Source: Rusavskia elegans
Taxonomy: Eukaryota; Ascomycota; Lecanoromycetes; Teloschistales; Teloschistaceae
Assembly: GCA_011316305.1 (NCBI GenBank)
Contig: SAUG01000098.1
Coordinates: 243,998-307,997, forward strand
Length of the DNA: 64,000 bases
Reading direction: 5' to 3'
Part shown: one piece after another, positions 1 to 10,874 of the stretch
How the letters are laid out: each line of letters starts with the position of its first letter
How positions within the stretch are numbered: position 1 is the stretch's first letter
Notes under the pieces: generated by a model
What the model was told of the DNA's origin: nothing
What the model saw: only the letters and a program-made list of their open reading frames with translations
Databases searched by the model: none
Made by a program: the position numbers and the translations under genes

Positions 1-650
1 GTACGGGCTATCTTATGCTTGGGGTCGAAATAGCGGATCGAGCAGAGTTGGAACCGAAGGATCAACCTATAGAGATGCAGCAATGACTTTCGCAGTTCAT
101 TGCCGGACTCTGAGTCAATTTTTGCATAGATCTGCTCGATTGCTGGGTATTGGACAACGAGGCCGGAGATGAACTCGGTTCCATCGAGGATGGTGTGATA
201 CGTCTCGCTCTCGCCAACGGCACAATTGATGATGAATCGAATTGCAGTCCACGGGAGAGCAGCGTAGACGGGCTCGGCCTGGGTGACCATGTCTCCAACG
301 AACTGGAACTGCTGGGCATATGAGGAAACCTTGTCGCAGACCTCGCGGTAGGTATACTTGGTGCCCCAGATATGGCGTTGATTGCTCTCCGAGAGGTGGC
401 GGCGGTCCTGGGCCTCCTTCTGCAAGGCTTCGACTTCGTCCTTGGTTGACAGATTCTCGGCATGCTGCAAGCTTTCGGGCAGTTCCCAGTCTACCTCCTT
501 CTTGACGGTCTTCCATGCCTGCTGCCATAGACCTTGGCCATCTGTCGGACGCAAATACAGTTCTTGAGCGTCTTCTACACCGGGCTGATGATGGCGATCC
601 TTTGCATCGGCGTCCTTGTCTTTGCTTGATCTGTGAAATTTGACCCTCAT
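1..650 (-). CDS. STAND/NLR-like protein, N-terminal part (3' end outside window)
   Basis: The frame is open from an ATG at 648-650 to base 1, giving about 216 residues of the amino-terminal part. After a charged, disordered start (about residues 1-35) come a helix containing LWQQAWKTV and a helical segment with VGDMVTQAEPVYAALPW, then IRFIINCAVGE and VVQYPAIEQIY. From memory, this pattern (GD...P..AALPWAAVRF...) is the N-terminal helical region found before the NACHT NTPase in fungal STAND proteins with ankyrin or WD40 repeats. Those proteins act in nonself recognition and programmed cell death. The NACHT and repeat domains would lie to the left of the window and cannot be seen. No intron is needed in the visible part. 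The family call is recognition from memory; the open frame is seen directly. Confidence 0.72.
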   Translation of the reverse strand, partial: MRVKFHRSSKDKDADAKDRHHQPGVEDAQELYLRPTDGQGLWQQAWKTVKKEVDWELPESLQHAENLSTKDEVEALQKEAQDRRHLSESNQRHIWGTKYTYREVCDKVSSYAQQFQFVGDMVTQAEPVYAALPWTAIRFIINCAVGESETYHTILDGTEFISGLVVQYPAIEQIYAKIDSESGNELRKSLLHLYRLILRFQLCSIRYFDPKHKIAR

Positions 651-1418
651 TGTAAGGTCTGCCAACACGACTCAACGCATGTCACGATATCTCATTGCCA
701 AGACCCAGGTTCAAAGCGACCAGCAGTAGAGGTATAGACAAGCGTACAGACAGTCTTTCCAAAAAAACGTCCATGGCACCCGATGCCAGGTACTTTCAAT
801 CCCGGCTATGCTGAGATGCTTGATGGCTGAGTGCCCAAGCCCCCAGCCCTGGCTTGGTCATCATGATCGCGGCTGAAACACACATCTCAAGTCAGGCTCA
901 GCAATTGGCTAGGAGATGACCAAATCCCTGCTAGCCGCTGGGGGCGAAAACGGTGACCTTCGAAAAGTAAAACTCCTACGGATGAAGCAATAATGGCGAT
1001 CCCGCGATGAAGCGCTGTTAATCAGTGATTGCTCTAAAGCGCGGCCCTGACACGACACAGGAGGTTGAGGAAGTAGCCGACGGTCAGGACCCCTACGTTG
1101 ATGACGTCACAGCTTGCAGAGTGTTCTCCGTGAGCGCCAAGCATAGGGTTAGGGCAGCACTCCCGTCATCATCTAGCAGCCGTCTGTCAATAATTCAAGC
1201 ATACCGTCGTATCGATCAGTTGCTCTTCGACCCATCTATCTGGGTATCATGGTTTGTAGAATATTGAAAGTTGCTTCTCTCCATGAACCGGGAAAATCGC
1301 AACGATGCCTTGACTTGGACCTCCGGACTCGCGATAAGCAGTGCATCATACCTCCCATATATACAATGTTATATATACCCTTTCGCCCATTCTGCTTCTC
1401 TTTGTCTTCCTGCTCCAC
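651..1418. other. Intergenic region, no gene recognised
   Basis: This spacer lies between the divergent upstream side of the STAND-like gene and the 3' end of the permease gene. Short open frames occur on both strands but none has recognisable protein motifs or splice structure. A microsatellite-like stretch of TATATA lies near 1,357-1,378. Promoter elements of the STAND-like gene should lie between 651 and about 1,000, but I see no clear TATA box. Confidence 0.5.
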
Positions 1419-3380
1419 CTAGATCTTCTCTCCCTTTACTTCGTGGATACTTTTTTCGCTCGCCTCTTGAAGGTTCCGGTTCTGGATCAAAACTGGTGGT
1501 CTGTATATCGCCTTCGCAGCTAACACGTACCAAAGACTCGCAAAAACTGTGATGCCGCCAAACATGGCAACCGCCCAGTTCATCGTTTCCTTATCCACCG
1601 GCGTTGCCGTGGGGAAGAAGCAAAAGATGAAGAGGGGACAGAGGAAGACAAGCGCGATGATGTTGATCGCCATACCGTACTTTCCTAACGAAAAACGCGA
1701 GGGCGGGAGGCGTTCGCCCCGGACCCGTTTCGACACGAGGCAGCCGATCGAGACGATGTAGGACGATATGAGCGCCGAGATGGTCAGGGACACAATCGCG
1801 TTCAGGGCCACCGAGGAGCCGAGGTTGATGAGCGCGATGACGATGCCGAAGCCGAACGAGACCCAGAGGGCGTTGAGGGGTATGTTCCAACCGGGACGGA
1901 CCTGTTCCATCTTAGTCTCGATCGGAAGCAGCGGGGAAACCGTAGCTTACTCTTCGGAGATATTTGGAGAATGGGAGACCATCGTCTCGAGAGAACGCCC
2001 AGATCTGGCGCGACGCTGTGGCGACCTCGCTGACGACGGCCATGATCAGGGTGATGATGATGATGGCGGCCATGACGGCCGTTGCAGCATTGCTACCTGT
2101 AACATCGTAGAACAATTGCAGGAAGGGAAATCCCGTGCTGCTGTCGAGAAGCCGGGGGATGTCCGTCATGGTAAAGCAGAGGGTGAAAATGCAGAGGTAG
2201 CCGAGAACAGCATTGAGCCCAGCGCCCCATAGAATAGCTGTCGGTAGTGTTCGGGACGCATCCTTGACCTCCTCGGCTGCTGTGGGTTAGCTATGCCCGA
2301 GAATCTCGGAGAATCCGCCGCTTACACATGTGCACCGCACAGTCAAAGCCCATCATCGAAGACAGGGCGGTGAGTAAGCCAATCATGAAGCTGGTGCCTG
2401 TGGACGACCAGCCACCGCCATTGGTAACAGTGAGCAGCGCTGTTCTACCGTCATTCTTGGGAGCCATGACCAAAAGCGGGATGATGATGGCGAACAGTCC
2501 AACGACGTGCAGGATCAAGATGGGTATCTCAGCCATGGGGAGGATTTTCGATAGGAAAATATTGACGCTAATTGCAATTGCCACGGCTGCAATGACCAGT
2601 AGGGTGCCGTGCCACTGTTGAGGCTCATATGATGGGTTGTTCAGTGTGATGAGGCCTTGAACGATTGTACCGGCGACGAAGGAGAGACCGACGATGGCTC
2701 CTTGCCAGCCCATGGCCAAAAGCCATCCTAAAGCTGCCGGTCAGGGACTGATTGCGATGGCCAGGAAGATTTGCTGACCTGTTATGTAGCTGAGATACTT
2801 CTGACACCAGCGCGGGGAAAACTCGGAGACCCAGTGATATTGCCCACCGGCGGTAGGAGATCTATGTCACGGTACTGTTAATGGACATTTCAGGACGCGG
2901 AAAAGACACTACTGACATCGAGGCCATCTCCGCCATGCTGAGGTAGATGAAGACGCAGGCAATGATGGTAACAGTAAAGCCCCAGAATAACCCCCCAGTT
3001 CCGCCATCAGTCAATGCGAATAATAAATTGCTATGGCCATGATGTCAATTGCAGGTATCACTGTCAGGCCTTTGAGCAGCTGGCTTACGCGAATAGGAGC
3101 TCCCAAGTACAAATCAGAACAGTGCTAAAGCCAAGCATAGGAACGAGGGTGAAGTTGCGCTGGTCAATGCTTGGTCAGTGAGGGACATGGGCGAGTGACA
3201 AAAAGGGGTTCATACACGCAACACTTGAACTCTTCCAAGCATTCGCATCTCGGATCGGTCAATGGTATTGCCTTGCCACTTGTCGGCGACGAGGACGTCT
3301 TCCGAGACCTCGACGGCGCTCCATTCCGGCGTATCGTCCAACTTCTCCGGATGAAGAGTATGTGCAATCTTTTCGGCCAT
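1419..3380 (-). CDS. Amino-acid/choline-type permease (APC superfamily), 7 exons
   Basis: Exons by splice signals and frame: 3380-3216, 3159-3089, 3030-2917, 2861-2779, 2733-2326, 2279-1951, 1910-1419. They total 1,662 nt and encode 553 aa, the usual size for fungal GABA/choline/amino-acid permeases with 12 membrane segments. Diagnostic pieces in order are MLGRVQVLRRNF then LVPMLGF, LFALTDGGTGGLFWGF, SPTAGGQYHWVSEFSPRW, LGWLLAMGWQG, a run of hydrophobic helices, and GFDCAVHMSAEEVKDASRTL, the hallmark loop of the family. RQIWAFSRDDGLPFS and WNIPLNALWVSF follow near the C-terminus. The start at 3,380 is chosen because its ATG sits in a strong CCATGG context. The protein should sit in the plasma membrane and import a small nitrogenous solute; the substrate cannot be read from sequence. 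Introns are 40-59 bp and one donor is GTCAGC. No frame damage is seen. Confidence 0.92.
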
Positions 3381-3589
3381 GGCGCAAAAGTCGTGGATGG
3401 GAATCTTGCGCAATTGCTGGGCTTCTGCTACTCACAAAGGACAAAAGCACGAGGAGGGTCTGGGCCTTTTCAACTCTTTGCTGACCCCCAAATCTGAAGG
3501 GAACGACGGAGTGGCCGGTTCATGCAGCTTGCATGCACAATGCACGATGACCAACCAATCGCTGCTTAGGTCCGGGGATGCGGGTGACC

Positions 3590-3690
3590 CTTGCGTAGCT
3601 TTGCGTAGTGTCGCGTATTTGTTGCGTAGTTGTTGCGTACAGAGGTGTTGCGTAGTGTTGCGTAGTGTTGCGTAGTGCTGCATAGTGCGG
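3590..3690. repeat. Minisatellite based on GTTGCGTAGT
   Basis: About ten degenerate tandem copies of an 8-10-bp unit (TTGCGTAG, TGTTGCGTAG) are visible, with the last three nearly perfect. It lies in the spacer (3,381-4,088) between the permease and phosphatase genes, upstream of the permease start by about 200 bp. The rest of that spacer shows no recognisable gene. Confidence 0.8.
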
Positions 3691-4088
3691 GTGGTTGTGC
3701 TTTTGACAATTTCGCTTGCTCTATCGGGTATTGACTGACACAATGACAGGGGATTAGGGGGGTGCCAACACGTTTCTTCCAGATCCATGTTGGTGGTGAA
3801 CCACCACCCTGATTCCTCTCCACACTAAGAACCCTAGACGTGCAGCTTCCATCTCTAGCTGATCCTTCGCCTCTTCTTATTTGGTCTGGTGGGTCTCATA
3901 GCGCGTCTTCCGCCCCTCGATACGAAGTTGACCAGGGAGCCAACTGTGGAGAACAACAACCAATACACAACTTCGATTAGGTATGAACAGTGAATCTGTA
4001 GACCGCTGATAAGGCTGCTGATAGCAACCAGGCCACGTGTATTTGCTGTATGCTGCACGGATACTGCAACCCGACAGACCGGGTCATC

Positions 4089-6099
4089 TCAGATGACCTC
4101 CCGGTCTTCATGCGAGATGGAGTACCGACCCGTCGCAGTGCTATTCGTTACATTCGTCTGCACCGTTGCCCCTCCCTTCAGCGCTCCATTCTCCACCACA
4201 CCCCCACCCGGCACAGGGTTCCTATAAAGCGCATTCGCTCCGTTCAGCACAGTGAAGTTGGCCAGGCTGATCTCGTTGGGGTTGCGATTGATCACTGTGG
4301 GCAAGCCGAAGTAACTGGCATTCACCGAATCTTGACTGATGTGGAGCTCAAAGTAACCCCGGTAGTACAGCTCCGACCATTGTAGTTCTCGATTGTCAGC
4401 GATGAGAACTTGACTCGCCCGGTTGGCAGCAGCGATGGATATGTTCCGACCTCCTGGGCTGGGACTCGACACAGCGGTACCTGCAAACTCGACACCGATG
4501 CTACCCTCACCGGATTTAGGGTTGTACGGCAAGTGATCAAGCCAGACTAAGTCGCTGACCCAGTTCGCGTGCGAGTCACCCGATATCACAATGTTGTTTC
4601 CAATATCATTCTCGTACAGAGTCTGGAACGTCCGGTTGCGATTCGCCTGGTAGCCGTCCCACGCGTCAAAATTGAGTGGATCAACGTTACCATACGTGGA
4701 GGACAGGTTAACTCGAGAGTAGACTGGACCATGTTAGATTGGCCAGCAGACGTCTGACATCTGCGGGGGCTTACCGGTCTGCGAACCAATGACTCTCCAG
4801 GTTGCACCACGCTGCTTGGAGCTGACCAATTGATTGAAGAACCAACTCTCTTGTCGAGGGCCCATCATCGACCGGGAAGCGTCGTTGGAAATCTGGTTGA
4901 TGTAATGTGTGTTCCAGTAGAGATCCGTGATTGACCGATCGTACTGTCGGGTGTCCAGTATGACCAGATCGAGCAGCGAACCGATTGAGAAACTGCGCCA
5001 GATCCTCAGAGCGTCGTCCATCTCGACCTGGCGGATGGGCATCCACTCGAAGTAGGCTCGCACAGCGTTCATTTTTCTTTGGTCGACACTTACTCCGCCG
5101 TCCTTGATAAAGGAGGCTTCGGTGTTGTTGAGCTCGGAAGAGCCGTCCCGGTACGTATTATCGGCCACCTCGTGGTCGTCCCAGACCGGGATCCAAGGAA
5201 ACTGCCGATGGCTCAGCAGAAGATCCTGATCTGTTCGGTATGTAGCCAATCTCTTTCTGTAGTCGTAGAGGGTGTAAATCTGACGATCTGGAAGCGGGAT
5301 GCGACCGATGCTTTGCCCGTTCCCATATTCACCATTCCCATATTCATAGATGTAGTCTCCCAGATGAATGACATAGTCGACCGAGTCTTTGCGGGCCGGG
5401 TTGCCGTAGGCATTGAAGAAACCGAAGGGGAAGTTGCTGCATGAAAAGACGGCGAGTGCGACCTTGGTAACAAGATCATTTGCAGCAGGGGTGGTCTTGG
5501 TCCGTCCCAGAGGACTTGTGACGTTGGAGGAGCCGCAAACGCTGAATTGATAATAGTACTGCGTGTAGGGAGACAAGCCAGACGCTTCGACCTGTCGAAG
5601 CATTAGCAATCTGGCTCCGCGTCTGTTCCCTTGGGGTGACGACACTGACCTTGACGGTGTAGTCTGTATCGGAGCTGGTGTAGACGGTGCCAGAGTCGGC
5701 GGTGGTGGCCAAGCTCTTGTCCTTGGATACCTTGTACGTCAAGCAGATTGGGGCGGTCGAGGGTGGTCCAGTCTCATTGGCGGCACCGTAGATGGGGACG
5801 GGGTTGTACAGAGGGACGTAGCCGGTAACAGTCGAGTTGGACCTGACATCGTCGGACATTGGGGCACATCTCGTCCACAGAATGACCGAGTTAGGGTAGG
5901 GGTCTCCCGACGCAACACCATGGGTGAAATTCAACTGAGAAGCCGGATATGGGGCGGATCCAGCGTTGCGTTTGTTGACCTTGTGGATGGAGACACCGAG
6001 GCCTGGATGGTTGTGCGAGGGACTGCGGTAGTTGAGGTTGTTGGCATACGAGGCAGTAGCAACGCCTGCACAGGCCAGGAGAGTCAGAAGATGCTTCAT
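4089..6099 (-). CDS. Secreted PhoD-like phosphatase (alkaline phosphatase D family)
   Basis: Three exons: 6099-5650, 5591-4775 and 4723-4089. They are joined by introns of 58 and 51 bp and encode 633 aa. A signal peptide is clear (MKHLLTLLACAGVATASYA). The N-terminal domain carries FTHGVASGDPYPNSVILWTR, the entry motif of the PhoD N-terminal beta domain. The catalytic metallophosphatase domain shows VFSCSNFPFGFFNAYG, VIHLGDYIYEYG, IPVWDDHEVADN, ILDTRQYDR and, in the last exon, ISGDSHANWVSDLVW, which provide the metal-binding Asp/Asn/His set. The family hydrolyses phosphomonoesters or diesters outside the cell, usually with Ca/Fe. Several N-x-S/T sites suit secretion. The reading frame is intact across all exons and length is normal. 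No phosphate-response site was identified with confidence upstream. Confidence 0.93.
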
Positions 6100-6985
6100 C
6101 TTGATGATGATGGTGAAGGATCAAGGGCTCGCTTGGAGAGAGCAGAGGCCAAGCTGCTTATGTAGTAGGATAGGAAGGACATGACAGCAGTCCTGCTCTC
6201 CTGCTTCAAGCCTGCCTGCATCCATGGTTCCCAGGGAAGAGCGACGATGACCAATTGGCCAGCTGGACATCTTGCATGCCGATGAGGGACCTCGCAGCTC
6301 GTTGATCGGGACGACCCTTGTCATATCTTCCCAGCTGCCTACTTGAGCCAGGTGTTTGCAGGAGACGGGTACTTTAGATGGGTGGGGAAAACAAAGTGTC
6401 TGTCAAAAAAGATCGGAGGAAAACGTGCAAGCAATTGAGCCACTCGATTGGCTCGTTGTGTCGGACCTATTCCGCCAATTGCCATGATGGGGGGGTACGG
6501 AGTTACAACAGTCGGTACCTCGAGTCCTCGATGAGGATCGGTAACTCGATAAGGAATATCGCCCTGACGACTGCTCAAATGTCACAGCTACCCGGTTTAT
6601 TGAAAACGTTTTGTGCAGCGGAGTAATGGCCTCGTATTGACTTGGATCTGCACGAGCTGTTTCTCGCTGTCATTTCGACGAGCCCGCCAAGACCTTCCCC
6701 AGACGTTGATAGATCTACCGCGCCATCGTCGATGTGCTATGCATTGAGCTATGTGACGGAGGTGCAGAATTCTCTATGTGATGAAAGCATAGGGTTAGGA
6801 TTCTATGCAGCTGTGCAAGAGGTTCAAACATCTGCTACGAGCCCAAAGAATTGCGGTTTGGTATAGAGAGAATGTTTGCACGAGTAAGATTTCACTGTAC
6901 CACCAGCGCTAAACGACACAACCAAAAGAATGTCCAACTCCGTCCCCCCAAACCCCATTCTCCTCCACAAATCTCCATTTCAAAC
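6100..6985. other. Intergenic region, no gene recognised
   Basis: This 0.9-kb spacer holds the promoter of the phosphatase gene and the 3' region of the LysM gene. Short frames on both strands lack recognisable motifs. I see no repeats or RNA gene here. Confidence 0.5.
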
Positions 6986-7750
6986 TTACATACCCGGCCA
7001 TGAATGACCCATGAGACGGTTAGCAGCCTTCTGCACATAATCCCCCGTCGCTCCCACCGGGTCGTTCAAGTTGCCCTTGTTCACGCTGCCGGAGTTGTAC
7101 CCGCGGAACGCCTCGTAGTAGTTGCCATACTTGGCAAGCAGCTGCTTGAGCCCATCTCCATCCCTGGTGCCCTCGGTCCCATCCCTGACCATCTGCAGAA
7201 TACTCTCCTTGGGCCGCGCAGGGTCGAACTCGACCCCGTTGTGCGACTGCATGAGACCTGGGTTACGGACGCCGTTGTTCGTGGTTCGGACGCGAGGGTT
7301 GCCTCCGGACTCCTGGACGATGATGCACAGGATGGCGCGAACGTCGACACGGGACGACCGGGATACAGTCTCGATCGCCTCCTTGATCCATGCGATTTCT
7401 TGGTCGCTGGCGTTGAACTTCATGAGAGCCCGGTTTTGCTTCCATAGCGCGTCGTATGATGCCCACTGGTCACGGGGAGGGTAGGCGGATGCAGGGCCTG
7501 AGTAGTTAACGTAGCCTCCGCCGCCGTTGCTGCCGCCGTGTGCTCCCACGATGTCGTTGCCGCCGCCGTTACCTGGAGGCTTGGGAGGGGGGTTGGAACC
7601 GCCGCCACCAGGGAGTTGGATGACTTGCCCGATCTGGAGAGTCTTGGGGTTTATGCCTGGGTTGGCTTTCTCGATGGCCTCGACGGTGGTGTTGTGGGCT
7701 TTGGCAATCTCGTAGAGGGTATCACCCTTCTTGATGGTGTAAGTAGGCAT
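6986..7750 (-). CDS. LysM + lysozyme/transglycosylase-like protein without signal peptide
   Basis: A single exon encodes 254 aa. Residues 3-47 form one LysM module (YTIKKGDTLYEIA then KANPGI and IGQVIQLP), which binds N-acetylglucosamine polymers. Residues 48-85 are a Gly/Pro/Asn-rich linker. Residues about 88-254 look like a lysozyme-fold domain: IIVQESGGNPR with Glu147 in the position of the catalytic acid of soluble lytic transglycosylases, then NPGLMQ (165-168), and AFRGYNSGSVN (214-224), like the GLMQ and YN.G signatures of that fold. Expected activity is cleavage of peptidoglycan or a related GlcNAc polymer. The ATG is followed directly by the LysM module, so there is no classical secretion signal, and no upstream in-frame ATG exon is obvious. 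Alternatives are an unconventionally secreted antibacterial enzyme or an intracellular protein. Confidence 0.85.
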   Translation of the reverse strand: MPTYTIKKGDTLYEIAKAHNTTVEAIEKANPGINPKTLQIGQVIQLPGGGGSNPPPKPPGNGGGNDIVGAHGGSNGGGGYVNYSGPASAYPPRDQWASYDALWKQNRALMKFNASDQEIAWIKEAIETVSRSSRVDVRAILCIIVQESGGNPRVRTTNNGVRNPGLMQSHNGVEFDPARPKESILQMVRDGTEGTRDGDGLKQLLAKYGNYYEAFRGYNSGSVNKGNLNDPVGATGDYVQKAANRLMGHSWPGM

Positions 7751-7878
7751 GTCTGCTGGTATTGAATCAAAATTGAAGGTAGCTTGAAGAAGTTTTTACT
7801 GGTCAGTGTCAATCTGCTGCCGGGCTGTGTGAGATGTGAGTGATGAGAAAATTGATTTTGCTGCTGCTTCTCGACCAT

Positions 7879-7887
7879 TATATATAT
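7879..7887 (-). promoter_or_regulatory. TATA box of the LysM gene
   Basis: On the minus strand TATATATAA lies about 130 bp upstream of the LysM start codon, inside otherwise balanced-composition DNA. It supports transcription starting just upstream of the chosen ATG, so an undetected signal-peptide exon further upstream is less likely. Confidence 0.5.
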
Positions 7888-7900
7888 TGATACTTCGATA

Positions 7901-8903
7901 TGCTTAGCCGCCATCATCGAAGAGTATTTGGGGTGCGCAAGAAAATCCTTTGGGTGGGCGCAGGTCAGCTTACGCTTGCCCGAATGACATGTCTCGGCGC
8001 CTCACCTCCAATTTGTTCAAGGCTAAGGAGGGAGAACTACGAATCCGACGACCGAGTGTCGACCGCATCTGGCAGTCATACGTCCAAAATCCATTTTACT
8101 GCCAGGTTGATTCCTGCGGACTGCATTCCCTACCTTATTTCAGGGGGCGGTTCGGGTCTGAAACAAGGGTGGCAGATGTCAGCTGATTGGTGGCTGGGAT
8201 CCTGCTTCAGGTGCTTCGCCATAATGGGCTATAATAGGCACAGGAATAAGGGGTAAGCGTAGAAGGAATCAGTGGCCAGTGACAAATTATCGATTTGCTG
8301 TGTTACTATCTTTGACAGGCTGGGTAGTCGATGCGTCAACTGCCAATCGCAGCGAATACCCTGATCGGGCAAGCCATAAGCAATTTCTACCAAACCCATT
8401 GTGGTGGCATGGACCGCTCATTAATAATCCTGCTTATCAGTCCGTAACAGTGTTCGGAATGAGAGATAAGCTTACAGCTTGGATTGCTGCTGGCACACCT
8501 CTCTTTACCGGCACAGAAAGTCAAGGTACGTTATATCTGCCAAATCGTCGGTGTTTTACAAAGACTAGTGTCTAGAGTGCTTTTGGATACCGTGATGGTG
8601 AAAATACGATTTCGAACAAAACAATTACTATACTACTCTGGGCGCAGGACGATCATAACTAAATTAGCTACAAGTTGAAAGGTAAGACAGGAAGAACACC
8701 AGTTTATTAAGCAATTGTAACTATAGGACCATAAGATCAAATTATCATGGACATACCTTTCACATGACGGACCCACGTGTACCCCAGATGGCCACCGCAA
8801 TCATCCGCGGACTGTATCTCTTCGATCACGAGATTTAGCATATCACGCCTTCATCAACACCCCAGCCGCAGGCTGTGCCTGGGCAAGGAATACCAAAAGG
8901 TCA
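7901..8903. other. Intergenic region, no firm gene
   Basis: Two plus-strand open stretches (about 7,900-8,256 and 8,279-8,575) are present. The second contains LWWHGPLINNPAYQSV, which looks protein-like, but it has no ATG at its start and no recognised family. It may be a gene relic. Nothing else is evident. Confidence 0.35.
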
Positions 8904-9662
8904 TCAGGGCGGGACCATTGGCTGCTCATTCTGAAGCTTCCACATCAGCTCAGTGAAGTGGCCATCCGCTTGCATCAGCTGAGCATCCGGACTGACGAAG
9001 CCATCGGCAAGGTTGCGCATGCAGCCAAAAAAGCCGTACTCAAATATCCAATCGGCGTTGTCCATGAAGTTGGCCAGTTGGACGGTGAAGTTATATACAC
9101 TGCCCACGTTGCGATCGATGGAAGCAATTTCGGAGACGACAATCGGTTGGGGATATCTCGAGTGCATTTCTTCGAGGTATCGAATGGCAGCGTTCCCATC
9201 GGTGCCGTAGTAATGGAGACCAAGGAAGTCTGGGGGCTGGTCAGATACGCGGTTCATGAAATCTGCCAGCCAGATTTTGCCGTTCTCGTCCGAGGAAATG
9301 GCGGGACCGACGAGCTTCTTGCCCTTCTGCTGACGAAGAGGAACCATCTGGTCGTACCACGCTTGAGCTGCACGCTCCGGTGAGATATTGTTCTTGTCCG
9401 GCTCGTTGAAATATTGAACGATCGGCTGATCGCTGTTCCAGACCCAATCCCATTCGGGGGCTTTCAGCTCCCGTTCGAGGTGGATCATTGGTCTGTAGGG
9501 GGCGCGGCCTTTGAGCTCCGGGGGCACCCATGTGTTCCAATTGCTGACTGAGGAGATGGGACCGTTGAAATTGACGAAGTCCATAGCCCAAGGAACACCA
9601 GGATTGCCAGGTCCCGAGCTATTAGTCCAATCCCACAGGAGGCATCTCTTCTTCACGACCAT
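8904..9662 (-). CDS. GH128-type beta-1,3-glucanase, leaderless (glycosyl hydrolase catalytic core)
   Basis: A single exon encodes 252 aa from an ATG in perfect ACCATGG context. The order of motifs fits the small TIM-barrel family GH128 (fungal Asl1-like): CLLWDWTNSS at 7-16, WNTWVPPEL at 42-50, QYFNEPDKN at 83-91 with Glu87 as acid/base, FLGLHYYGTD at 147-156, and PIVVSEIAS at 173-181 with Glu178 as nucleophile. Length matches the bare catalytic domain. Family members cleave beta-1,3-glucan in the fungal wall. Unlike many relatives, this one has no signal peptide, no GPI signal and no Ser/Thr-rich linker, so an intracellular or unconventional route is implied. A TATA box lies 125 bp upstream. 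No frame damage. Confidence 0.9.
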   Translation of the reverse strand: MVVKKRCLLWDWTNSSGPGNPGVPWAMDFVNFNGPISSVSNWNTWVPPELKGRAPYRPMIHLERELKAPEWDWVWNSDQPIVQYFNEPDKNNISPERAAQAWYDQMVPLRQQKGKKLVGPAISSDENGKIWLADFMNRVSDQPPDFLGLHYYGTDGNAAIRYLEEMHSRYPQPIVVSEIASIDRNVGSVYNFTVQLANFMDNADWIFEYGFFGCMRNLADGFVSPDAQLMQADGHFTELMWKLQNEQPMVPP

Positions 9663-9787
9663 GGTGAAAAGCAACAACGGAGAGTGTCAGGTGAGTCTTG
9701 ACACGGGCTTTGTGGGTGATTGACTGACTGGGAGAGGTGGAGTTGGTATTGGAAGCAAGAGATTATTATGACACAGGGCACAGGACC

Positions 9788-9795
9788 ATATATAA
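9788..9795 (-). promoter_or_regulatory. TATA box of the GH128 gene
   Basis: The minus strand reads TTATATAT about 125 bp upstream of the GH128 start codon. Its spacing supports the annotated ATG. Confidence 0.5.
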
Positions 9796-10874
9796 GGTAC
9801 CAGATCTTGGGAGATGCACAGAGAGCTTGCAGCTCAGTACTTACCGACATGTCGGGCGTGATGCCTTCTCCTCGGACAACTCGCATATCCTGTACTCCTG
9901 AGGGCTGACACAATCTGATACAATCCTTGAAGCTCAGCCTCGTCCGCTGAGATCCCGCAGGCCTGACAGCAGGGCTGTACTGGGCTCAGCATGAGCACCA
10001 AAGATAGGTGTCAACTTGCCACTGGGCCACATGTGTTGCTGGTCAGTGGGGGGTGGAGAAGGGACTTGGTCTTGCAGCGCTGGTTGCTGACGAATTTTGA
10101 TCTGATGAGAGTCGGAACGTGGGATGGATTTTCAGCTGTCTCGTCCCAAGTCACGTGAGCTGACAGCCCTGCCCTAGAGCACCCTAGTCCAGAATGGGAA
10201 GGAAACAGCCGAGGCAACCTCGAGGCAACAACGACCTCAATTTCAACAGCCATCCATTCGGTTTGGTTGCAACTTGTGACACGGAATACCTTAGCGACTT
10301 GATTAATGATCAGAAAATAGTCTACGACATATAATCTAAAGAGCAACGCTGCCTTACCCTACCTAGAGGAAGAGCTAGAATTACTGCTTTTCCTGTTGGC
10401 GCCCCCTGAGTCTCTTCGAAATTACATTCGATTATGTTCCTGATTCTAGCTCCGAACGTTTGGCCTTGACAATTCTTGTAGGCTGCAGGAGCGGGGATAA
10501 TCATAGACTTGGCCCTTTCATCTCCGCTCTGATGGTTATCTACAGGGAATACGCCCTTTGCCCTGTCGCCTGATAGTTGCTGCGCACGATCCTGCAGAAC
10601 CGCAGAAATATTCGGCCGTGATGATGTTGCTAATCTCAGGCGTCCCATTTAGTGCAGACCCTGCGTCATCCTTCAGGCTACAGCATTCCATACTCCAAGG
10701 GTGATGTTGTTAGGCCATTCGTATAAGATGGGCTCCTTAAACCTTCGAGAGACTTCTGTCCATCATCAATGCTTTCGTATACCCTCTTACTCACAGTCCG
10801 ACATATCACAGTTATCTCTCTTTTTGTAATTCGTTGCACTCTTCCCTGTTCTTCTTACTGTCCGAGTACTCAGT
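9796..10874. other. Intergenic region between divergent genes
   Basis: This 1.1-kb stretch separates the divergently transcribed GH128 gene and the 407-aa gene. It contains a CACGTG palindrome inside GTCACGTGAG near 10,152, a plausible bHLH-type site. Open frames on the minus strand (10,011-10,648) have no recognisable content. Confidence 0.4.
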
